Position numbers and translations under genes: made by a program. Of a stretch of DNA of 5,464 bases, positions 1-5,464 are shown one piece after another; positions within the stretch are counted from its first letter, which is position 1; the number at the start of each line of letters is the position of its first letter. Below the pieces are notes generated by a model. That model worked only from the letters and a program-made list of their open reading frames with translations, was not told the origin of the DNA and did no database searches. Location of the stretch: the NCBI GenBank assembly GCA_905212215.1, contig CAJMDR010000163.1, forward strand, positions 1-5,464, read 5' to 3'. This DNA is from an uncultured Porphyromonadaceae bacterium (GTDB lineage Bacteria > Bacteroidota > Bacteroidia > Bacteroidales > Muribaculaceae).

Positions 1-480
1 AAGGTTCTCCTTACGCTTGATAAGACCTTTCAGCATACCACGGCTTACATCGTGGCCCTGCTGCTTCAACACTTCGAGATTTTCTTCAACCGTGTCAAGT
101 TCCGCCTGTAGGATTTGCTGCTGCATCTCCGGCGACTGCGGTATCTTGCCGAACTGGTCGTGCGACATGATAACGCAGTCATAGTCGTTGTTCTTGATTT
201 GATTGAAGAACGCCACGCGGTTGTCAGCCTTGAAACTCTTTTCATCGGCATAAAGAATCCTTGCATTGGGGTAAGCGGTCTGATAGGTCATGGCGATTTC
301 CGCAACATTCGCCTTCATCCCGATAATCATGGGCTTGTGGGCGAGGCCGAGGCGTTTCATTTCATGGGCTGCCATGCACATTATCAGCGTCTTGCCTGTA
401 CCAACCTGATGATCGCATATTCCGCCGCCGTTCTGCAAGAGCATCCACACACAGTCCTTCTGCGACTGATAAATGGAGCT
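1..480 (-). other. SF2/SNF2-like helicase domain, N-terminal part
   Basis: Residues 1144-1303. [17 protein letters not shown] (1146-1162) resembles a Q motif region. [14 protein letters not shown] (1164-1177) is motif I/Walker A with Lys1173 and Thr1174 for ATP binding. [14 protein letters not shown] (1192-1205) is motif Ia. [19 protein letters not shown] fits the strand and loop seen before motif II in this family. It is followed by a long charged helical region (about 1264-1303, EENLEVLKQ.., KRKENL). The DEAH box and motifs III-VI would lie beyond position 1. Expected activity is ATP-driven translocation or remodelling of DNA; the substrate is unknown. Confidence 0.85.
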
Positions 481-3400
481 GATGCCATAACGGTCTCCGA
501 GCATCCTCATGTTCAGATCAGGAAATGTCTGATGGCTTCCGTCATATTGGGGTCTGACGAAACAGTTGAATTTGTCGTTATACAGCTCCACCAGCCGTTC
601 CTTGAACTCCGGCGATTGAGCCTCCAGCCATTCCGAGAAACCGTTGCGGATTTCATCAATCTTGGCATTGGCGAGTTGGATAGCCTCGTTGTCAGGAACT
701 TTTATGTCGTGTCCGTCCTCATCCTTACCGATTGACTTCTTTATGTCAGGTATGGTATTGTGAAGAGCGTGTTTAAGAAGACTCATACCGTCATAGACAC
801 GATAATAACCTTTGACACAGAATTCCTCCCATATCTTCATGTTTTTGTGAGGCGCATCTGCCGAATATTCATCCATCGAGGAAGAATATGCAATCTTTAT
901 TTCGGTTTCATACAGATGACTCATATATGCCGAATAGATACCCGTAGGGATCCATCGCTCACCGAAGTTGAAATCAAGTTCATCGAACTCGATGCGGCGG
1001 GGCCGGGCTTCCTCCAATGCTTTGAGGGAGTCCTGCGACATGGCGATGAACGGTTCTATACCGTCATAGCCGGGGAAGCCTTTGATGCGTTCTTTCTCTT
1101 TATCTATCCATGCCTTGACTGCCTCGGCTTTGGCAACGACATTTCCGGCTATAAAGCGGTCTTTTATCTCGTAATTGCTCACAAGCGGATTGTAGTAGAT
1201 GTGTCCGCCAAGGTTCTCAACCATTGCGTCCTCATCCATATCCACCAATGACGACATATATTCGAGATTTACCTCACCGTATTTGTTGAGCGACGCAGTC
1301 AGTGCCTCCAGCGGAGTATCTACACTTGTAACCTCATCAAGAGAGAATGAAACGGGATGGTCGAAGATGTCAGCCTTGACAAACTGACCGTTCTCGCCAC
1401 GTTCCAATGCCAGTGCGTCACGACCGTTGGCGTCCATCATAATGAACTTGACATTCTGCTTCTCGTTGAGATTGCCATACTTGGCTACAAACTCATCGTA
1501 ATACTGATTGAGGTGTTCGCGCAGATGTTCACTCGGCTCATGTGTCTCCGCCTCGTAGTTGTAGAGCTGCTGGTATGTCTCGGACATGGTGATATACAGC
1601 ATGGCGCGCTTCTCCTGCTCATGTTTTAGACCGAGAGGCGTAAATGTGGCTCCCGTCTTTCTGACATCTGACAGAAATCCGACCATACCGTCGGCAACGA
1701 CCATTGAGCCGTTCTTGTGAAAGAACTGAATATCCTCCGAGAACGGACGCGGCGACATATCGCGCTCGATAGGAATAGCCGTAACTTTCGGCTGGCGGGC
1801 ACGACCACCGGGAATGAAATCGCCTTCGGTCTTTTCGATATAAGTTTCTCCGGGGGCAATTCCGGCGGCTTGTGCCGCTTCCTGAGATTTCTTTTCAAGA
1901 CGCATCTCCTCCATCTGACAATGGGCAATCGACATCATGGCTTCATAAAAGCCATTGATGGGGGGATTGTCGTCCCAGTTCAACGAGCCATAGAACTCAA
2001 GCTCCTTATCAGTCAGTTTACGGAATCCTGATGATTTTATCGGCTTTGCCTTGGTCGCAGGATTGGCAGGCTTCGGTTTTTCCTCCGGCTTTTGCATCTG
2101 CTGACGACGGTTGTTCTTCTGCTGCACAGGCTCCAGTTCTCCGAAAAGATTGTAGGCAAACAGACGCGGATCGGGATTGTCCGAATAATCGGGTCTGCCG
2201 TCGGTTTCAATCTCCTTAGTTTCTACCTTTGGAGCTTCAACTGGTTTGGGTTCAGGTTTGGATTCCAATCTTGGCTCTGGCTTCGGAGGTGGGTTAGGCG
2301 TAACCGTCTCGACCACCTTTTGCCGGGGTGTCTTTTTCAGCTTCGGATCCTCCAACTGCTCGCAGATAGCCACACGCTTGCCTGCCCGCACAAGTTTGGG
2401 CAAATAAGTGTCGAGGGCATGGTGTGGAAATCCCGCCAATTCAATGCGGTTGTCAAGGCCGTTCATTCGGCGCGTCAGAGTAATCCCAAGTATTTCAGAC
2501 GCTTCGATTGCATCCTTGCCGAAAATCTCATAGAAGTCACCCACGCGGAACATAAGAATGGCGTCGGGATGCTTCTTTTTCATCTCCTGATACTGTTTGA
2601 GCAAAGGCTCGTTCCTCTGCTCAATCTTCTCGGCAAGCGGTTTCTGTTTCGGTGATTCCGGCTTTACTTCGGGTGTCGGCTTTACCTCCGGCTTCAGTGT
2701 CGGAGTCGGCTTGACAGGGTTTAGCGTGGGAGGTTTTATACCATTGGAATTATACAGCTCCAGATTCAGACGCAAGCGCAGCGACTCATCGAGAGCCTTG
2801 CGTAAATCCTCGGCAATGCCATTAACACCTCCTGTATGTGTATAGACAATCGCCGGTTTTCCATACTGATCGGTGCCAATCTTTGCATCATCGCTTATCA
2901 CATTCTGCGGAAAAGCCTGAAAGAATTTATTGCCCGGTACCTTCGTACCACGGTCAACAACCGACTGAATGAAAAACTCTTCATCAGCCGACAACGCCTT
3001 CTTTCCGGTATGCTTCTGGAAAATAATCAGGTCAGAGCCTACATCAGTTCCGGCGTTATCGGAGAAAGTGTTGTTGGGCAGACGTAGAGCCGCCACAAGG
3101 TCGGCACGCTTCACCAGCTCCATGCGTATGAAAGGAGAAGCAGCGTTCATAACACCCTGCGATGCAATGAAGGCAACCAATCCCCCCTCGCGCACTTGGT
3201 CGAGTGCTTTGAGAAAGAAATAGTTATGTGTAGCCTTTGTCGATTGACGGTAGGCAATCTCCTTGCTCACGGCATACGCGGGGTCCGCAATCGCGAAATC
3301 ACCGAAAGGAACATTAGAGGCAGCGACATCGAAATAGCCGTTGAAGTCGCTTTCTATCTTTTCAAAGCCCTCTATGCGAGTAAGAATAGACGGATGCAGC

Positions 3401-3909
3401 GCTGAAAGGATTTTACCCGTGAGCAAATCCTTCTCATACGCCAATACCTCAGCACCGGGGTATCTGTCATTGCGCAGGAACGAGTCAATAAATGCTCCCT
3501 GACCGGCAGACGGTTCCAGAAAACTTTTTATCTCGACTCCGGAATATTTCAGCGAGTCAGAGATGGCATCAACAATGCGGTTGTCGGTATAAAACGCAGT
3601 CAGCACCGAGGCTTTCAGTGAATCCATGTACCCGGCAAACTCCTTATCGTTGTGGCTGTAATCATGGATAAGCCGACGCAGTTCCACCGTAGGCGCGAAC
3701 AGTTCAATCTCCGATTTGCTCCACTTGGCTGCATCAGCCAGTTCATTGGCATCGTTGAGAATGCACTTCAACCCGCCGAAGCCGGCGTATTTCCGCAGTA
3801 TCTCGCGCTCCTCGGCAGTCTGCGCCGAGCGTCCGGCAACGCCGAGGCGAAAGGCAAGCCTTATCGCCTCGATGTTGTCGCGCATAACTTTAAGTCTGTT
3901 ATATGCCAT
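1..3909 (-). CDS. N6-adenine DNA methylase / MutS-I / SF2 helicase fusion protein (3' end outside window)
   Basis: One frame is open from the ATG at 3909 to the window edge: 1303 codons without a stop. Relatives in Bacteroidales conjugative elements are, as I recall, about 1900-2100 residues, so the helicase C-terminal part is cut off. Domain order: N6-methylase (about 1-391) with YAGFGG (41-46), SAM motif [10 protein letters not shown] (132-140) and motif IV NVPF (199-202); Lys/Pro linker (392-424); MutS domain I-like module (435-539); second Pro-rich linker (540-623); conserved middle region (about 744-925); a pre-helicase segment with [18 protein letters not shown] and YDGSH (about 1074-1126); then a helicase with Walker A GTGKT (1170-1174). 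It probably modifies or remodels element DNA in the cytoplasm during transfer or establishment, for example as anti-restriction, but the exact function is not established. No signal peptide or membrane segment is seen. It is the third gene of the operon, one base after DUF1896. Confidence 0.9.
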   Translation of the reverse strand, partial: MAYNRLKVMRDNIEAIRLAFRLGVAGRSAQTAEEREILRKYAGFGGLKCILNDANELADAAKWSKSEIELFAPTVELRRLIHDYSHNDKEFAGYMDSLKASVLTAFYTDNRIVDAISDSLKYSGVEIKSFLEPSAGQGAFIDSFLRNDRYPGAEVLAYEKDLLTGKILSALHPSILTRIEGFEKIESDFNGYFDVAASNVPFGDFAIADPAYAVSKEIAYRQSTKATHNYFFLKALDQVREGGLVAFIASQGVMNAASPFIRMELVKRADLVAALRLPNNTFSDNAGTDVGSDLIIFQKHTGKKALSADEEFFIQSVVDRGTKVPGNKFFQAFPQNVISDDAKIGTDQYGKPAIVYTHTGGVNGIAEDLRKALDESLRLRLNLELYNSNGIKPPTLNPVKPTPTLKPEVKPTPEVKPESPKQKPLAEKIEQRNEPLLKQYQEMKKKHPDAILMFRVGDFYEIFGKDAIEASEILGITLTRRMNGLDNRIELAGFPHHALDTYLPKLVRAGKRVAICEQLEDPKLKKTPRQKVVETVTPNPPPKPEPRLESKPEPKPVEAPKVETKEIETDGRPDYSDNPDPRLFAYNLFGELEPVQQKNNRRQQMQKPEEKPKPANPATKAKPIKSSGFRKLTDKELEFYGSLNWDDNPPINGFYEAMMSIAHCQMEEMRLEKKSQEAAQAAGIAPGETYIEKTEGDFIPGGRARQPKVTAIPIERDMSPRPFSEDIQFFHKNGSMVVADGMVGFLSDVRKTGATFTPLGLKHEQEKRAMLYITMSETYQQLYNYEAETHEPSEHLREHLNQYYDEFVAKYGNLNEKQNVKFIMMDANGRDALALERGENGQFVKADIFDHPVSFSLDEVTSVDTPLEALTASLNKYGEVNLEYMSSLVDMDEDAMVENLGGHIYYNPLVSNYEIKDRFIAGNVVAKAEAVKAWIDKEKERIKGFPGYDGIEPFIAMSQDSLKALEEARPRRIEFDELDFNFGERWIPTGIYSAYMSHLYETEIKIAYSSSMDEYSADAPHKNMKIWEEFCVKGYYRVYDGMSLLKHALHNTIPDIKKSIGKDEDGHDIKVPDNEAIQLANAKIDEIRNGFSEWLEAQSPEFKERLVELYNDKFNCFVRPQYDGSHQTFPDLNMRMLGDRYGISSIYQSQKDCVWMLLQNGGGICDHQVGTGKTLIMCMAAHEMKRLGLAHKPMIIGMKANVAEIAMTYQTAYPNARILYADEKSFKADNRVAFFNQIKNNDYDCVIMSHDQFGKIPQSPEMQQQILQAELDTVEENLEVLKQQGHDVSRGMLKGLIKRKENL
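1135..1680 (-). other. Conserved middle region of methylase/helicase proteins
   Basis: Residues about 744-925 match the region found between methylase and helicase in large proteins of phages and conjugative elements. Landmarks are the helical [16 protein letters not shown] (824-839), [44 protein letters not shown] (860-879), VNLEYMSSL and LGGHIYYNP (900-908). No catalytic motif is visible. It probably serves as a structural or DNA-contacting connector; its biochemical role is unknown to me. Confidence 0.65.
2041..2292 (-). other. Second Pro/Lys/Glu-rich linker with a hydrophobic island
   Basis: Residues 540-623 begin with [19 protein letters not shown] and end with [17 protein letters not shown], both expected to be disordered. 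Between them lies a non-repetitive island, [20 protein letters not shown] (574-593), with aromatic and hydrophobic residues typical of a short binding motif. The two linkers bracket the MutS-like module and its neighbours, giving the protein a beads-on-a-string layout. Confidence 0.65.
2293..2607 (-). other. MutS domain I-like (mismatch-recognition) module
   Basis: Residues 435-539 follow MutS domain I from end to end. [20 protein letters not shown] matches the MutS start (QQYL..K..HP..LL.Y); RVGDFYEIF (455-463) matches E. coli Mut[35 protein letters not shown] and [10 protein letters not shown] match the following blocks; and [10 protein letters not shown] (529-538) matches the MutS boundary to domain II (ERKVVRIVTP). 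Phe459-Tyr-Glu461 is the Phe-x-Glu motif that, in MutS, stacks on and hydrogen-bonds to a mispaired base. The other MutS domains (connector, lever, clamp, ATPase) are absent. The module probably recognises distorted or mispaired DNA for the fused enzyme. Confidence 0.9.
2638..2736 (-). repeat. Lys/Pro-rich degenerate repeat linker before the MutS-like domain
   Basis: Residues 392-424 are built from repeated K-P-x units, such as [14 protein letters not shown] and EVKPE, encoded by near-repeats of GTCGGCTT/CCGGCTT on the plus strand. Such sequence is expected to be extended and disordered. It separates the methylase from the MutS-like domain. Being repetitive, it may vary in length between related elements by slippage. 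Confidence 0.75.
2737..3909 (-). other. N6-adenine methylase domain of the fusion protein
   Basis: Residues 1-391. Motif [10 protein letters not shown] (132-140) is the SAM-binding loop. The catalytic motif IV reads SNVPFGDF (198-205), with Asn199-Val-Pro-Phe202 in place of the usual N/D-PP-Y/F/W; this variant is typical of methylase-like domains in conjugative elements. Motif I precedes motif IV, as in gamma-class and type I-like N6-adenine enzymes. Other family landmarks are FYTDNRIV (106-113), [20 protein letters not shown] (228-247), RLPNNTF (276-282) and [14 protein letters not shown] (286-299). A methyl-transfer role is inferred from family; activity has not been shown. Confidence 0.85.
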
Positions 3910-3913
3910 ATCA
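3907..3913 (-). promoter_or_regulatory. Stop-start junction TGA-T-ATG between DUF1896 and the methylase gene
   Basis: The DUF1896 stop (3913-3911) is followed by one base and then the ATG of the large gene (3909-3907). No purine-rich ribosome binding site precedes it. In the frame of the large gene, a TAA occurs 12 codons upstream (3945-3943) with no ATG, GTG or TTG between, so this ATG is the earliest credible start. The arrangement points to re-initiation by the same ribosome and fixed stoichiometry of the two products. Confidence 0.7.
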
Positions 3914-4327
3914 GTGGAAATAGGTGGTGAAATAGTCGTCGATTACACCGAGAAGTTCGGTCTTGAACGCCTCGTACTCCGCCGAATGCACGGGGTACTT
4001 GTCGGGAGAATACCGCTCACGGTATTCTTCGAGCACATCATCCATATCAGAAATGAAGAAGTCATAGCCTTCTTCCGGACTGTAGTCGGATAGGATTTCC
4101 CGGACGAGGTCGTCAAAGGAATCACCCTCATAGCCCTGCATGAGTGCTATCATAGCCAGTTCCTCGGCGGTGGACACCTCCACCCCTCCGCGTCGTGCCT
4201 CCCAGAACACCTCGTATGCCTGGTCTGCACGGGCGTTGATGAAGCTGAGATCTTCGGCCTCCGGATAGTTGTTGCGAGAGAGGAAGTTTGACAGGTAGCG
4301 GATGTATGCGTCGAGAGTATTTTTCAT
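3911..4327 (-). CDS. DUF1896-type small acidic protein of Bacteroidales mobile elements
   Basis: This is a complete 138-residue protein. The start is fixed: the topoisomerase TAA lies in the same frame only five codons upstream, and the ATG at 4327 is the first one after it. I recognise the DUF1896 pattern from its N-terminal YLSNFL helix, the [20 protein letters not shown] block (residues 29-48), the following A.ELA...L..G segment and the late Y..E...[12 protein letters not shown] region. Function is unknown. It is very acidic, with 31 Asp/Glu against 11 Lys/Arg by my count, and has no signal peptide, membrane segment or Cys motif, so a soluble cytoplasmic protein is expected. DUF1896 genes commonly sit beside large methylase/helicase genes in Bacteroidales conjugative elements (family knowledge). 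Here it ends one base before that gene, so the two are probably translationally coupled. It might be an accessory partner of the large protein or a DNA mimic, but nothing proves either. Confidence 0.85.
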   Translation of the reverse strand: MKNTLDAYIRYLSNFLSRNNYPEAEDLSFINARADQAYEVFWEARRGGVEVSTAEELAMIALMQGYEGDSFDDLVREILSDYSPEEGYDFFISDMDDVLEEYRERYSPDKYPVHSAEYEAFKTELLGVIDDYFTTYFH

Positions 4328-4337
4328 AATTGCAATT
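4328..4337. repeat. 10-bp perfect palindrome in the topoisomerase/DUF1896 gap
   Basis: AATTGCAATT is its own reverse complement and fills most of the 12-nt gap (4328-4339) directly upstream of the DUF1896 ATG. The gap has no Shine-Dalgarno sequence but is AT-rich, as is usual for Bacteroidales start regions. No promoter of the Bacteroides type (TAnnTTTG) is seen here, so the downstream genes are probably read from a promoter outside the window. The palindrome is short enough to be chance; a regulatory role is not claimed. Confidence 0.4.
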
Positions 4338-4339
4338 GT

Positions 4340-5464
4340 TTAGGCGTTTTCGGATTTGTTTTTGCTGACCACCTGAGTATTCCCGGCGGCATTGATTATC
4401 ACTTGGGCTTTGAAGGTCTTGCCGCTACGGGCACGGAAACCTCCGATGAACGGTGTCGAGCCGGTGTTGATGAGCGAGGCGAGTTCATCATGGGTGAGCG
4501 TCACGCCGTAGAACTGGCGAAACACGTAGTGGCCGCATTCGGGGTTGTCGCACATTGCAACTCTGCCGAAGGTTTTCATTACCCCCTCTGAGCAGTGAGG
4601 ACACGGGATGTCTTCTTCCATTCTGGGAAAGAGTTTTGCCGATGCAAGGATTCCTGCCGTCACGTCGCGGGTGAACTGTTTGAGTTGATTGTCGTATGCA
4701 CTCGTTGAGAGTACGTCACGGGCGACTTCTTTCATCAGAGTGTCCACCTTGACCACCTCGCCGATGTCGGCAATCTTCATATCCTTGATGATGCCGTAAA
4801 GCAGACGCCCCTTTGTAGTGAGCGAAAGGTGCCCCCATACGTCGCGCTCGATGAGACCGCTTGATTCCAGATGGACGATGTCTTTAGCGATTCCGGCAGA
4901 ATAAACCGTGCCACGGATTGCGAGAAGATCCTCAATGAGAGTAGCGTCCGTGTAGTCTTCGGGCATCGGAGACTTTGCGATACACGAGCCTGTTGAGAAG
5001 ATGTCGGTCTCTTCGCCTTCAGCGAGTACAGGCATCGGCTGTGTTTTCATCAGCGTGTCGGGGAAGAGCGAGTGCCAGGCTTTGGTCTTGTAGGTTTCTC
5101 CTTTCCATTCGTAGCGGACTCCTTCGCACTCAGTGATGACACGGGTGCGGATAACCACTGCGTCTTTGCTGAATGCCTGATACATTCTCTTGACGATGAG
5201 ATGATAGATACGGCTCATGTCATCATCGAGAACCAAAGGGGGCACGCCGGTTGCCACAATACCGTGGGTACCGTACTTGCTTTTATCGACAGCACGACCG
5301 GGAGCAAACCCGATGTTTGCCATTGCCACGGATGTGTAGTTGCTGTATGAGAGCATCTTTTCCAGTACCTTGCGGCACTCCTGATACTTACGCTGGGGAA
5401 CGGTGCTACCGGCGGCGACAGGGAAAGAGACGAGTTTTCTACCGAAGAGACGGTGTGCCGCCTC
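4340..5464 (-). CDS. Type IA topoisomerase III-like protein, C-terminal part (5' end outside window)
   Basis: The frame is open from the window edge to a TAA at 4342-4340, giving 374 visible residues; family members are usually about 650-700 residues, so roughly the N-terminal half, including the TOPRIM domain, is missing from view. The ATG at 5356 is internal, because coding with clear family similarity continues upstream of it. Visible parts: an active-site-like segment (residues 6-23), a segment resembling the His motif (THGIVATG, 66-73), a YTDATLIEDL segment like topoisomerase III YTEATL, a helical region ending TTKGRLLYGIIKDMKIAD, a four-Cys zinc finger (288-310) and a C-terminal GF..RSGK.FKA repeat-like segment. 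Active family members relax DNA and pass single strands through a 5'-phosphotyrosine link; homologues in Bacteroides conjugative transposons include TopB/Exc-type proteins. The catalytic Tyr, the His motif and the GxGTxATR motif all look degenerate here, so the protein may be a DNA-binding pseudo-enzyme. It is the first visible gene of a three-gene operon. The family is clear; activity is doubtful. Confidence 0.85.
   Translation of the reverse strand, partial: EAAHRLFGRKLVSFPVAAGSTVPQRKYQECRKVLEKMLSYSNYTSVAMANIGFAPGRAVDKSKYGTHGIVATGVPPLVLDDDMSRIYHLIVKRMYQAFSKDAVVIRTRVITECEGVRYEWKGETYKTKAWHSLFPDTLMKTQPMPVLAEGEETDIFSTGSCIAKSPMPEDYTDATLIEDLLAIRGTVYSAGIAKDIVHLESSGLIERDVWGHLSLTTKGRLLYGIIKDMKIADIGEVVKVDTLMKEVARDVLSTSAYDNQLKQFTRDVTAGILASAKLFPRMEEDIPCPHCSEGVMKTFGRVAMCDNPECGHYVFRQFYGVTLTHDELASLINTGSTPFIGGFRARSGKTFKAQVIINAAGNTQVVSKNKSENA
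4535..4603 (-). other. Four-cysteine zinc finger of the topoisomerase-like protein
   Basis: Visible residues 288-310 have the pattern C-x2-C-x13-C-x4-C (CPHC, then CDNPEC). This is the C-terminal zinc-ribbon type found in many type IA topoisomerases, where it binds single-stranded DNA. All four Cys are intact even though the catalytic motifs are degenerate, which suggests that DNA binding has been kept. It is followed by the family's C-terminal repeat-like segment with GGFRARSGKTFKA. Confidence 0.8.
5396..5449 (-). other. Degenerate topoisomerase active-site segment (Tyr to Phe)
   Basis: Visible residues 6-23 read LFGRKLVSFPVAAGSTVP. They align without gaps to the typical family segment LYEKKLISYPRTGSRYIP (recalled consensus). 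The catalytic Tyr becomes Phe14 (codon TTC, 5425-5423), one base from TAC, and the conserved Arg two residues later becomes Val. The flanking Lys-Leu, Ser, Pro and final Pro match, which fixes the alignment. The segment is close to the window edge, so it cannot be excluded that a functional Tyr lies elsewhere. Confidence 0.65.

Noticed and set aside
1..420. Apparent lack of a helicase DEAH box after Walker A
   Set aside because: In this family a long charged insertion separates motif Ia from motif II, and the window ends inside it, so the absence reflects truncation of the view rather than loss.
115..735. Plus-strand ORF of 206 codons
   Set aside because: It lies wholly antisense to the helicase and pre-helicase coding region, whose minus-strand translation shows clear motifs such as GTGKT and YDGSH. 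Its own product has no recognisable domain.
1626..1928. Minus-strand ORF of 100 codons in another frame
   Set aside because: It overlaps the large gene in an alternative frame; its Arg-rich product is typical of an out-of-frame shadow.
2225..2232. TACCTTTG matching the Bacteroides -7 promoter consensus TAnnTTTG on the plus strand
   Set aside because: It is inside coding sequence for the linker, has no -33 TTTG at proper spacing, and no plus-strand gene follows. An 8-base pattern with two free positions is expected by chance.
2638..2736. Possible CRISPR or tandem DNA repeat
   Set aside because: The near-repeats are irregular, in frame and explained by the K-P-x protein repeat; there are no spacers of constant length.
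760..3930. Series of plus-strand ORFs of 62-187 codons
   Set aside because: All are antisense to the continuous minus-strand methylase/helicase frame. They overlap each other in different frames and show no domains or start signals.
3943..4131. Minus-strand ORF of 62 codons overlapping the DUF1896 gene
   Set aside because: It is in the frame of the large gene but stops 12 codons before its ATG, and it overlaps the recognisable DUF1896 protein. No domain is visible.
5072..5350. Plus-strand ORF of 92 codons antisense to the topoisomerase-like gene
   Set aside because: The opposite strand carries topoisomerase family motifs throughout; this ORF has none.

Overview
The window looks like part of a mobile element, probably a CTnDOT-like conjugative transposon or related ICE, from a member of the order Bacteroidales. 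The evidence is the gene set and order, all on the minus strand: a topoisomerase III-like protein, a small acidic DUF1896-type protein, and a very large N6-adenine methylase/SF2 helicase fusion. The lack of Shine-Dalgarno sequences at the starts also fits Bacteroidales. No ribosomal or tRNA genes, insertion sequences, CRISPR arrays or attachment sites were found. The host assignment is inference from family knowledge, not from a marker gene.

Layout in the direction of transcription, from high to low coordinates. (1) 5464-4340 is the C-terminal 374 residues of a type IA topoisomerase-like protein whose N-terminus lies outside the window. (2) 4327-3911 is a complete 138-residue, strongly acidic DUF1896-type protein. 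(3) 3909-1 is the first 1303 residues of the giant methylase/helicase, open to the window edge with no stop or frameshift; I translated it codon by codon. Gene gaps are 12 nt and 1 nt, so this is almost certainly one operon. Coding occupies almost every base. The many plus-strand ORFs are antisense shadows.

The large protein is modular: an N6-methylase domain (residues about 1-391), a Lys/Pro linker, a domain closely resembling MutS domain I with its Phe-x-Glu mismatch-reading motif intact (435-539), a second Pro-rich linker, a conserved middle region, and the start of an SF2/SNF2-like helicase (Walker A at 1170-1174). The helicase DEAH box and C-terminal half lie beyond position 1.

The most unusual observations are two. 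The topoisomerase-like protein appears to have lost its active site: the catalytic Tyr position reads Phe and two further conserved motifs are degraded. And an almost complete mismatch-recognition domain is inserted between the methylase and helicase. Together the three genes suggest a DNA-processing or DNA-protection module of the element, perhaps binding branched or distorted DNA during excision, transfer or establishment. That role is inference.
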